Part shown: positions 1 through 6,565 of the stretch, one piece after another
Numbering within the stretch: the stretch's first letter is position 1
Layout: the number at the start of each line of letters is the position of its first letter
Source: Synergistaceae bacterium
GTDB taxonomy: Bacteria > Synergistota > Synergistia > Synergistales > Aminobacteriaceae
NCBI GenBank assembly: GCA_031270755.1
Contig: JAISWV010000231.1
Location: 1-8,438, forward strand
DNA length: 8,438 nt
Reading direction: 5' to 3'
The notes under the pieces: model-generated
Databases searched by the model: none
What the model was told of the DNA's origin: nothing
What the model saw: the letters and a program-made list of their open reading frames with translations, nothing else
Position numbers and translations under genes: made by a program

Positions 1-821
1 GTCTTGACAGAGTTGCCTTCGTTCAAAAGCCGTTCCGCCCGCTCTTTCCAGGCATCCTCTCCGCGGTCGCGGGCTTGGAGTTCCGCGCCTTCCACCACGA
101 GAACCATCTCGCCCTTCAAACCCTGTTCGAGGCGGTCCGCCAGCTCGGAGAGGGGCCCCCGCAGCGCTTCCTGGTAGATTTTGCTGATCTCGCGCACCAA
201 GGCCGCCCGCCGGTCTCCCCAAAGGGCCATCATCTCGGCGATCTGGCGGCCTGCCTTGTGGGGCGACACGTAGAAAACCATAGTGTGAGGCTGACGCTCC
301 AGGGAGGAAAAAAGCTTTTGCCGCTGCCCCGGTTTTTCGGGGGGAAAGCCGTAAAACAAAAAAGGATGGGGCGGAAAGCCCGATAAAATGACGGCGGGAA
401 GCAAAGCGGAGGGGCCGGGCAGAACATCCACCCGGTGCCCCGCGGCCAGGGCGTCCCGAAAAAGGAGCCAGCCGGGGTCGCTGATGCCCGGGGTACCGGC
501 GTCGCTGATCACCGCCACGTTTTTCCCCTCCGCCAGAAGCGCCAGCAGACGGCCTGAACGTTCTTTCTCGTTGTGGAGGTGGAGCGACACCAGAGGCTTC
601 GCTATTTCGTAACGCCTCAGCAGTGTCCCGGAGGTGCGCGTGTCCTCGCAGGCGATCACGTCCGCCTCCTTCAGAACCCGCAGCGCCCTCAAGGTGATGT
701 CCTCCAGATTTCCGACAGGCGTGGGGACGAGGGTCAACGACCCTGCAGTCAGTGAACCTCGGGTCAGCGGCTTTCGGGTCTGCGACTCTCGGGTCAGCGG
801 CTCTCGGGTCATGGATTCCAC
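1..821 (-). CDS. rsmI: 16S rRNA (cytidine-1402-2'-O)-methyltransferase RsmI (3' end beyond window)
   Basis: RsmI uses S-adenosylmethionine to methylate the ribose of C1402 in the 16S rRNA decoding centre, in the cytoplasm. The translated frame stays open to position 1 and shows the tetrapyrrole-methylase-fold hallmarks in order: PTPVGNLEDITLRAL, then ACEDTRTSG, LHLHNEKER, ISDAGTPGISDPG, LPGPSA and a late KGEMVLVVEGAE. About 273 codons are visible; E. coli RsmI has 286 residues, so only a short C-terminal tail should be missing. Two starts compete. GTG at 821 has GGAGGG six bases upstream. ATG at 812 forms an ATGA overlap with the preceding gene's stop, but its distance to the same GGAGGG is 15 bases. 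I prefer GTG. The N-terminus is odd: before the conserved core there are about 25 residues of five-residue repeats such as TREPL, TRESQ and TRKPL, encoded by a 15-bp tandem array. Identity is certain; only the start is in doubt. Confidence 0.95.
   Translation of the reverse strand, partial: MESMTREPLTRESQTRKPLTRGSLTAGSLTLVPTPVGNLEDITLRALRVLKEADVIACEDTRTSGTLLRRYEIAKPLVSLHLHNEKERSGRLLALLAEGKNVAVISDAGTPGISDPGWLLFRDALAAGHRVDVLPGPSALLPAVILSGFPPHPFLFYGFPPEKPGQRQKLFSSLERQPHTMVFYVSPHKAGRQIAEMMALWGDRRAALVREISKIYQEALRGPLSELADRLEQGLKGEMVLVVEGAELQARDRGEDAWKERAERLLNEGNSVK
731..820. repeat. Six-unit 15-bp tandem array at the methyltransferase/rsmI junction
   Basis: On the + strand a GGGTC-type core recurs every 15 bases, at 731, 746 (degenerate, CAGTC), 761, 776, 791 and 806. 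The best unit is GGGTCAGCGGCTCTC. Unit 761 differs from unit 791 at one base and unit 776 differs at two; the outer units are more diverged. The array is in frame in rsmI and adds five-residue repeats to its N-terminus. The unit at 806 reaches into the last codons and stop of the upstream methyltransferase gene. The codon at the unit's start position reads ATG, CTG, CAG, CTG, CTG and TTG in the direction of translation, which suggests repeated copying of the start region. Positions 731-743 also form a small perfect hairpin, GGGTC-aac-GACCC. Confidence 0.85.
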
Positions 822-1582
822 GGCAATCCCTCCAGTTCGTAGGCTTTCAGCAGCTCGGGCGTGTACCCGCCAGCGTCGTAGACAAAAAGAGGCGGCTCCA
901 CGATGGAGCCCGAGCCCCCTCCCTTCAGGCCCTCCACCAGAAAAAGCTTCGCCCTCTCCCCGGCCCGAGGGTACACGAACCTCAACCGCTTGGGCTCGAT
1001 CCCTCCGCCGGTCATGGAGGCCAAGAACTCGGCCGTCCTGTCGGCGCGAAAGACGGCGAAGAACCGCCCTCTGTGCTTCAAAAGCCAGGAAGCTGCCTCG
1101 AAAACGTCCTTCAAGGTGCAGCGGCTTCCCTGACGGGCAATGGACACCGACTCCAGGGGGCTCTTTCTCCCCTTTCCCTCCTCCTCGTAAGGAGGGTTGA
1201 CGACCAGTCCATCGAAGGCCCCCGCGGCCAGGGATCGATGTTCCCGCAGGTCCATGCATTGAAAAAAAACCGACCTGCCGAGGTCGTTCTCCAGGCGGTT
1301 GCGCTGGGCCAAGGCCTCCAGTTCCGGCTGGATCTCCAGACCCAGTATCCGAAATCTTTCGGGAAAGCGCAGGGCCAGCATCAGAGAAACCGCCCCGGTC
1401 GCGCTTCCCAGCTCGACGAAAAACGACTCGGTCCGGGACCGCAAGCGAACGTAGGCGGCCAACAGCACCGTGTCCATGTTCACCCGGGGCCCTTCTTCAG
1501 GCTGCCACAGTTTCAGCCTGCCGTAGAGGATCTCGTCCCGGGTCACAGAGCCGGCGGCTTCGCTCATTTGCAGTTCTGTCAT
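809..1582 (-). CDS. Class I SAM-dependent N6-adenine methyltransferase, TrmN6/YfiC-like (putative tRNA methylase)
   Basis: This 257-residue protein has the Rossmann-type methyltransferase plan. A PRVNMDTVLLAAYVRL segment comes at about 32-47, the S-adenosylmethionine site VELGSATGAVSL at 56-67, the acidic strand end GLEIQPE at 81-87, and the catalytic NPPY at 129-132, typical of enzymes that methylate exocyclic adenine nitrogens. The arrangement and length fit the COG4123 family, whose E. coli member TrmN6 makes m6A37 in tRNA1(Val). The substrate here is inferred and could be another tRNA or an rRNA. Motif I has Ala where the usual central Gly stands (GSATG rather than GSGTG). ATG 1582 overlaps the smc stop as ATGA and has GGAG eight bases upstream, so the start is good; a second ATG five codons later lacks such a site. 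The gene ends in an overlap with rsmI. Confidence 0.85.
   Translation of the reverse strand: MTELQMSEAAGSVTRDEILYGRLKLWQPEEGPRVNMDTVLLAAYVRLRSRTESFFVELGSATGAVSLMLALRFPERFRILGLEIQPELEALAQRNRLENDLGRSVFFQCMDLREHRSLAAGAFDGLVVNPPYEEEGKGRKSPLESVSIARQGSRCTLKDVFEAASWLLKHRGRFFAVFRADRTAEFLASMTGGGIEPKRLRFVYPRAGERAKLFLVEGLKGGGSGSIVEPPLFVYDAGGYTPELLKAYELEGLPWNP
828..833 (-). promoter_or_regulatory. Ribosome binding site for rsmI, favouring the GTG start at 821
   Basis: The minus strand reads GGAGGG, six bases before the GTG at 821 and 15 bases before the ATG at 812. Normal spacing favours GTG. The site lies inside the last codons of the upstream methyltransferase gene, consistent with translational coupling. 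Confidence 0.6.
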
Positions 1583-4500
1583 TTATAATTCTCCACGTCG
1601 ATGGCAACGATTTTGGAAAGGCCGGGCTCCACCATCGTCACGCCGTAGATCAGGTCCGCCCGCTCCATGGTGGTCCGCCGGTGGGTCATGACCAGCAGCT
1701 GCAGCCTATGGGAGTACTCCTTCGCCAGGTCGGCGAAGCGGATCAGGTTGTACTCGTCCAGGGCCGCGTCTACCTCGTCCAGCACCGCCAAGGGCATGCG
1801 GGCCACCTCCAGTGCGGCGAAAAGATGGGCGATAGCCGTCAAAGACTGTTCTCCTCCCGAGAGCTGGGAGATGTTCTGCAGTCTCTTTCCCGGCGGGCGG
1901 GCGTAGATCTCGACGCCCTTGTCCCATATCGCCCCCTCCTCCTGCAGGGTCAGGCGGGCCTCGCCGCCGGCGAAAAGGCGCTGGAAAAGGGAGTTGAAAC
2001 GGTCGTCGATGTCGGTCATGGCCTGGGTAAAAAGGGTTTCCACCTGGGAGTCCGTCTCGTCGATCAATGTTTTGAGCTCCTCGACCCCTCCCCGCACGTC
2101 CTCCAATTGCTCGGTCAAGTAGTCGATGCGCTCGGTCAAGGACTCGTCCTCGGACAAGGCCCCCAGGTTGTAGCTGCCCAGAGCCTTCAGTTCCCGCTCC
2201 AACCGGCGCATGCTCGTCACCAGGTCCCGGCCTCCCTCCGTCCGAGAGGCCTCGTGAACGTCGTAGGGGTATTTTTCGTCCCACAGCTCCTGCAATTGCT
2301 CGATCTCCGCGCGCGTGGAGGAGATGCGTTCGCTGAGAGCGGCAGCCTCCGCCACCAGTGCCGTCAGGTTGCTCTCCGCCTTCTGCCCGCGGGCCCGAAG
2401 GCGCTGCAAGCGGTCGTGGACCTTGCGGGCCTTGTCGCGCTCCTCTTCCAAGGTCCTGCGGATTTCCCGGACCTCCTGCCAGATCGCGTACTGCTCTTTC
2501 CCCAACTGAGAAAGCTGCTCTTTCAGGCTTTTTTCCTCCGACCGCCCGGCCTCCAGTTCCGCGGCCACGGAGGCCATCCGGTCCTCCAGGTCGCCGTGTT
2601 CCCGTTGAACCCGCGCCAGTACGTTCGCCGTGCCTCGCAGCCGTTCCTCGATCAGCTCCATTTCCCCCCGGAGAGAAGAAGAGGGGGTGTCCCCTCCAGG
2701 GTCCGACGGATCCCTGAGTTCGGCAATTTGCGCTTCCAGCTCGGCAATTCTCACGTCCAGCCTCGACAGCTCTTCGCTGCCGGCTTGCAGCTCCGACTCC
2801 GCCGAGGATTTTTCCCCGCCGAGGCGCTCGATTTCGCTGAGGACGGCCGCAAGGGTCTGCCGCGACGCGGCCAGGTCGCCGCGGATTTGGTTCAGGGCCG
2901 CCCCCAGCTTGTCCCTTTCTTGAGATGCCGCCTGCTCTTCTTTTTCTGCCCGAGCAAGTTCCGACTCCACGCCTTTGATCTTCCGCTTCAGGGCGTCGAT
3001 GTGGACGGAGAGCTCCGTCACCCTCTGATTGTGGCTGATGGCTCCGCCGCTCTGCCGGGTCCGACCGCCGCTGACCGTCCCTGCCGGAGAAAAGACCTCT
3101 CCCTCGACGGTCACGATGGGAAACTTGGCGCCGCTCTTGACCATGCCGCTGCCCAGAGCGTAGTCTTTCACCACCAGCAGGTCTCCCATCAGATGCTGCA
3201 GCGCTGGCTCCCAGGGGGCCCGGGGGGTGATCAGTTCGATGCCCCACCCCACCACGCCGGAGAGGGGGAGCCGATAGCGGGTGTCCGGGAAGCGGGGCCG
3301 GCAGCGCTCCAGGGGCAAATACGTCACTCGGCCGGCCCGGCGCTGTTTCAGAAGCTCGATGCCCTCCTGGGCCTCGTCGAAGGTATGCACCAAAAGCCAA
3401 AACTGGCGTCCCCCCAGATAGGCTTCCAGGGCGGGGGCCACCTCGGCCGGGCAGGAAAACGCCTCCGCCACCACCTCCGGCTTGGACGTCATTTTCCCCA
3501 GCCGCGAGGCCGAGAGCAGCAAGAGCGTGGGCTCCGGGTAGATGGAGGCCTCTGTGTTCTCTTTGATGGCGTCCAGCTCCGCTTCCTGGGTCACCAGCTC
3601 CCGTTTCAAATGCTGCAGATTGGCGGCGTGCTTCTGACAGAGAGTGTAGATGTCGGAGTGCTCCAAGGAGAGCTTTTCGTGGTGTTTTTCCACGGCGGCG
3701 CTCTCCGATTCGAGCTTCTCCACCGTGGCGGCCAGGGCGGTGCGCTCTTCTTCCAGACGCAAAAAGTCCTGCCCGGAGCGCTCCTGTGACAGGGAAAGCG
3801 CCTTGAGCCGGGCCTCCAGCTTGGAGCGCGACAGGGTTTTGTCGGCGTATTCGTCTTGAAGCTCCTGTCGCCTCATGCGCTCCCTCTCGGCGGTAGACCG
3901 GCTTTCTTCCATGCGGCGCAGGGCGTCTTCGAGGGCGGCGCGTTTTTCCTCCAGTTCTCCCTGGAGGGTCGCTTCTTGGTTCCGCATCTTTTCCATCTCG
4001 CTCTTCACGGAGCTCAAAGAGGCGGAAACGCGCTCCAATTCGGCGTCTCCGTCGCGCCGGTTCGAAAGAATCCCTTTAACCCGAGTCGCCGCGGAAAAAG
4101 ACTGACGCCGCAACGACTCCTTCCGAAGGACCAGCTCGCGCTCCTTGGCCAGGAAGGCCTGCTCGTCGAATCCTTCGCTGCGCAGTTTTTCTTCCGTTTT
4201 GGAGACGGCCGAAAACCACAGGGCCTTCCACCGGCCGGCCAGGTCTTTATTCTCCGCCGTCAGCTGAAGCTGGCTGCGATAGTCCTGCTCTTTTTTCTCC
4301 AAGGAAAAGCGATGGGAAAAATAAAAATCCCGCCGGATGTTTTCCAAATTGTCGATGATCCCTTTTGCCTCCACGGCCACGGCCACCTCGGGCGCGATTT
4401 CCTCCCGCCGGGCCGCAAGATCCGCGAGCAATGTGTTGATGCGCTGCAGTTCGGTCATGGCCGACTCCAGCTTGAGGTAGGTCTCCTCCCGCCGCTTCCT

Positions 4501-5052
4501 GTAGCGGTCGATGCCGAAAAGCAGCTCCAGGTGGCGGCGGCGCTCCATAGGCCGCTGGTGGATGGCCTCGGAGACCTCTCCTTGGCCGATGAAGGCAAAA
4601 CTGTCCCCTTCCAGCATGAAGCGGGCCTTGAAGTCCGCCAAATCCTGCAGCCTGATTTTCGTTCCATCCACCTGCAAGACGGACCCGCTTTCCACCGTGT
4701 ACTGCCGGCGGAGGGTAGAGGTAGAGGTTGTCGAGGCCGAGGCTGAAGCCGGGAGAGGCTCAGGCGCAAGAGGCGTCGGCTCGCCGGTCCCTTTTTGTTT
4801 CAGCTTCAAAATGACCTCGGCCTCTTTCGCGGGATCCATGGAGGCGCTTCCCTGGAAGATCAGGTCGCTCTGGCGCATGATGCGCAGCGTCCCCGGAGCG
4901 CCTTCCCCCAACACCCAGCGCAGGGCGTCCAAAATATTGCTTTTACCGCTGCCGTTGGGGCCCACGATGGCCGTCAGGCCCTCGGAGAAAAAAAATTCGC
5001 AGCTCGTGCCGAAGCTCTTAAAGCCCTTGAGACGAAGATACTCTATGGACAA
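1579..5052 (-). CDS. smc: Chromosome segregation/condensation ATPase SMC
   Basis: SMC is the long coiled-coil ATPase that, with ScpA and ScpB, extrudes DNA loops and helps separate new chromosomes. From the TTG start it has 1157 residues, near the usual bacterial length (B. subtilis 1186). The N-terminal head has Walker A GPNGSGKS at 31-38, an arginine at 57 matching the B. subtilis R-loop, and a Q-loop GQG at 156-158. Coiled coil runs from about 170 to 500, the hinge from about 505 to 670 (ending in SPAGTVSGG), and the returning coil to about 1030. The C-terminal head has LSGGEQ at 1064, Walker B LAVLDE with Glu1093, and the H-loop MTH at 1123-1125. TTG 5052 puts the Walker A lysine at residue 37, exactly as in B. 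subtilis, and has GGGAGAG eight bases upstream. A GTG at 5127 with GGAG eight bases upstream is possible, but would add 25 Ser/Arg-rich residues and a 110-base overlap with rng. A low-complexity insertion lies in the head at about 90-113. Confidence 0.96.
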   Translation of the reverse strand: MSIEYLRLKGFKSFGTSCEFFFSEGLTAIVGPNGSGKSNILDALRWVLGEGAPGTLRIMRQSDLIFQGSASMDPAKEAEVILKLKQKGTGEPTPLAPEPLPASASASTTSTSTLRRQYTVESGSVLQVDGTKIRLQDLADFKARFMLEGDSFAFIGQGEVSEAIHQRPMERRRHLELLFGIDRYRKRREETYLKLESAMTELQRINTLLADLAARREEIAPEVAVAVEAKGIIDNLENIRRDFYFSHRFSLEKKEQDYRSQLQLTAENKDLAGRWKALWFSAVSKTEEKLRSEGFDEQAFLAKERELVLRKESLRRQSFSAATRVKGILSNRRDGDAELERVSASLSSVKSEMEKMRNQEATLQGELEEKRAALEDALRRMEESRSTAERERMRRQELQDEYADKTLSRSKLEARLKALSLSQERSGQDFLRLEEERTALAATVEKLESESAAVEKHHEKLSLEHSDIYTLCQKHAANLQHLKRELVTQEAELDAIKENTEASIYPEPTLLLLSASRLGKMTSKPEVVAEAFSCPAEVAPALEAYLGGRQFWLLVHTFDEAQEGIELLKQRRAGRVTYLPLERCRPRFPDTRYRLPLSGVVGWGIELITPRAPWEPALQHLMGDLLVVKDYALGSGMVKSGAKFPIVTVEGEVFSPAGTVSGGRTRQSGGAISHNQRVTELSVHIDALKRKIKGVESELARAEKEEQAASQERDKLGAALNQIRGDLAASRQTLAAVLSEIERLGGEKSSAESELQAGSEELSRLDVRIAELEAQIAELRDPSDPGGDTPSSSLRGEMELIEERLRGTANVLARVQREHGDLEDRMASVAAELEAGRSEEKSLKEQLSQLGKEQYAIWQEVREIRRTLEEERDKARKVHDRLQRLRARGQKAESNLTALVAEAAALSERISSTRAEIEQLQELWDEKYPYDVHEASRTEGGRDLVTSMRRLERELKALGSYNLGALSEDESLTERIDYLTEQLEDVRGGVEELKTLIDETDSQVETLFTQAMTDIDDRFNSLFQRLFAGGEARLTLQEEGAIWDKGVEIYARPPGKRLQNISQLSGGEQSLTAIAHLFAALEVARMPLAVLDEVDAALDEYNLIRFADLAKEYSHRLQLLVMTHRRTTMERADLIYGVTMVEPGLSKIVAIDVENYK
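1591..1594 (-). promoter_or_regulatory. Ribosome binding site for the methyltransferase gene
   Basis: GGAG on the minus strand stands eight bases before the ATG at 1582, within the last codons of smc. Together with the ATGA stop/start overlap it supports coupled translation and decides the start against the next ATG, five codons downstream. Confidence 0.55.
4714..4749 (-). repeat. Low-complexity hexamer tract coding (Ala-Ser)n/(Thr-Ser)n in the SMC head
   Basis: The codons here read GCT/GCC-TCA/TCG and then ACC-TCT, giving ASASASTTSTST, preceded by a Pro-rich stretch (EPTPLAPEPLP). On the + strand it is seen as GAGGTA, GAGGTT, GAGGCC and GAGGCT hexamers. By hand alignment this head-domain loop is about 13 residues longer than in B. 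subtilis SMC. Such a run is typical of replication slippage. Confidence 0.7.
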
Positions 5053-6565
5053 CTGTCGCGCTCTCCCGTCGTTCCATCTGCTTCGCGCGCCGCTCGATGA
5101 ACTCGCAGGTCCCTTGGGCCTCGACACGGAATTTGCTCCAGGCGAACTCGGGGGCTCCCACGATCAAAATCTTGCGGCCCAGCTCCTCCTCCCAAAAAGG
5201 AAGGTAGGTGTCGCGCACGTACTGGGCCACCGCCGCGTTGGCCTGCAAAAGGATGGCCTCTGACTTGTTGGCGTACCCAACTTTGCGAAGAAAGCGCTTC
5301 ATCGACATGGCAATGGTGTCCTCCCGCAGCACCCAGCCGTTGTCGCTGCAAAAAGGACAGCCTCGCGTCAAGACGGACTTCAGATCCGGCCGTCCCCGCT
5401 TGCGCGTCATTTCCACCAAACCCAGCTGCGTCATGCTGAAGACCCGGGCGCGCAGGCGGTCCGACTGAAAGACCTCCTCCAACCGCGCCAAGAGGGTGTG
5501 GCGGTCCTCTTCGAACTCCATGTCGATGAAGTCGATGACGACGATGCCGCCTATGGCGCGCAGGCGCAGCTGGCGGGCGACCTCTTCCGCGGCCTCCAGG
5601 TTCGTGTCGAGAACGGTGTGGCGCATGTCCATGCTGCCCACGTACTTGCCCGTGTTGACGTCGACGACCGTCAGTGCCTCCGTGTGCTCGATGACCAGGT
5701 AGGCCCCCGAGCGCAGCCAGACCTTTCTCTCCAGCGCCTGCTCAATTTCGTGCTCCACGCCGTAGTACTCGAAAATGGGCACGACCCCGCGATAAAGAGA
5801 GACCTCGGGGCCCTCTTCGCAAAGCGTGGATTTGTAAAGCATGGAAACGAAGCGTTTGACGTGCTGGTACTCGTCCTCTCCGTCCACCAGGATCTCGTCG
5901 ATGTCGCCGCGAACTTCGTCTCTCAGCACCCTGCCCAGAAGACCCATGTCCTTGTACAGAAGGCACGGCGCGGACTGCCGGGACGCGTTGTATTCGATCT
6001 CCCGCCACAGGGCCAGAAGGGACTCCACATCCTGCATCAGGGCCTCTTCTTCCACGCCCTCGGCGGCCGTGCGAACGATGATTCCGAAGTCCTCGCCCCG
6101 GAGTTCCTTGGCAAAGTGGCGCAGGCGCTTGCGCTCTTCATCGTTGGAGATGCGGCGGGAGACCCCGGCCTCCTCACCGTGGGGGATCAAGACGAGATAG
6201 CGTCCCGGCAGAGAAAGCCGCGGCGTGACCCGGGCGCCTTTGTTCTTCCGGGCGGTTTTCGTCACCTGCACCACCAGCTCCCGATTGGGTGCCACCTCGA
6301 TCCCCTTGGCGTCGTTCAGGTACAAAAAAGCGTTGCGTCCGTCTCCTATGCTCACGAAGGCGGCGTTGATGCCGGGAAGAACGCTCTCGACCCGAGCTTT
6401 GTAAATTTCCCCCGCCTTTTGGTGATCCCACATGCGCTCTATGAAGATCTCCGTCAATTGGCCGTTTTCCAGGATCGCGACCCGCGTTTCCTCGTTTTCC
6501 AGGGTATCGGCGATTATTTTTCTGTCTGTCGGCATTCGATCTGAAGACATGCGATCTGAAGACAC
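5018..6565 (-). CDS. rng: Ribonuclease G/E family endoribonuclease
   Basis: This enzyme cuts single-stranded AU-rich RNA, maturing rRNA and tRNA precursors and starting mRNA decay in the cytoplasm. From GTG 6565 it has 515 residues, close to E. coli RNase G (489), without the long disordered C-terminal scaffold of RNase E. An RNase H-like start (ETRVAILENGQLTEIFIER) is split by an S1 domain at about 51-101 (GEIYKARVESVLPGINAAF). The 5' sensor has Arg165-Thr166 in FGIIVRTAAEG, and the DNase I-like site has Asp302 (VVDVNTGKYVG) and Asp345 (VVIDFIDME). The zinc link has Cys403 and Cys406 (CPFC). These nearly match E. coli RNase E numbering (R169/T170, D303, D346, C404, C407). After CPFC the usual glycine-rich run reads SDNGW. 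GTG 6565 follows GGAGGAGG by seven bases, but ATG 6550 and ATG 6535 are also in frame, each 15 bases apart in a tandem repeat. It overlaps the DUF2344 gene by 52 bases and smc by 35. Confidence 0.95.
   Translation of the reverse strand: MSSDRMSSDRMPTDRKIIADTLENEETRVAILENGQLTEIFIERMWDHQKAGEIYKARVESVLPGINAAFVSIGDGRNAFLYLNDAKGIEVAPNRELVVQVTKTARKNKGARVTPRLSLPGRYLVLIPHGEEAGVSRRISNDEERKRLRHFAKELRGEDFGIIVRTAAEGVEEEALMQDVESLLALWREIEYNASRQSAPCLLYKDMGLLGRVLRDEVRGDIDEILVDGEDEYQHVKRFVSMLYKSTLCEEGPEVSLYRGVVPIFEYYGVEHEIEQALERKVWLRSGAYLVIEHTEALTVVDVNTGKYVGSMDMRHTVLDTNLEAAEEVARQLRLRAIGGIVVIDFIDMEFEEDRHTLLARLEEVFQSDRLRARVFSMTQLGLVEMTRKRGRPDLKSVLTRGCPFCSDNGWVLREDTIAMSMKRFLRKVGYANKSEAILLQANAAVAQYVRDTYLPFWEEELGRKILIVGAPEFAWSKFRVEAQGTCEFIERRAKQMERRESATVVHRVSSSQGL
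5061..5067 (-). promoter_or_regulatory. Ribosome binding site for smc, supporting the TTG start at 5052
   Basis: GGGAGAG on the minus strand lies eight bases before TTG 5052, inside the end of rng. A competing GGAG at 5136-5139 is eight bases before GTG 5127. Protein alignment to the SMC family decides for TTG: the translation then begins SIEYLRLKGFKSFG right after the start residue. Confidence 0.55.

Noticed and set aside
327..343. Hairpin CCCCGG-TTTTT-CGGGG as a terminator
   Set aside because: The stem is only about five base pairs, the T-run is in the loop, and it lies inside the rsmI coding sequence.
230..427. A short minus-strand frame with PPKNRGSGKSFFPP
   Set aside because: It lies within rsmI in another frame. 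I checked whether it indicated a frameshift in rsmI; the true frame reads through without interruption.
731..820. The 15-bp array as a CRISPR or as iterons of a replication origin
   Set aside because: There are no unique spacers, the units are contiguous and coding, and no replication or Cas gene is nearby.
752..1588. A 278-codon + strand open frame opposite the methyltransferase
   Set aside because: It is a shadow of the NPPY methyltransferase; its early repeats (GSAAFGSATLGSAALGS) are just the 15-bp array read on the opposite strand.
1706..3400. A 564-codon minus-strand open frame overlapping smc in another frame
   Set aside because: The translation is Arg/Gly/Pro-rich low complexity, typical of a shifted frame in GC-rich DNA, while the smc frame carries all conserved motifs.
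1681..3789. A 702-codon open frame on the + strand opposite smc
   Set aside because: It is antisense to a clear SMC protein; GC-rich coding with biased third positions routinely opens such frames. Its translation (Leu/Gln/Arg/Gly-rich) shows no domain and it has no operon context.
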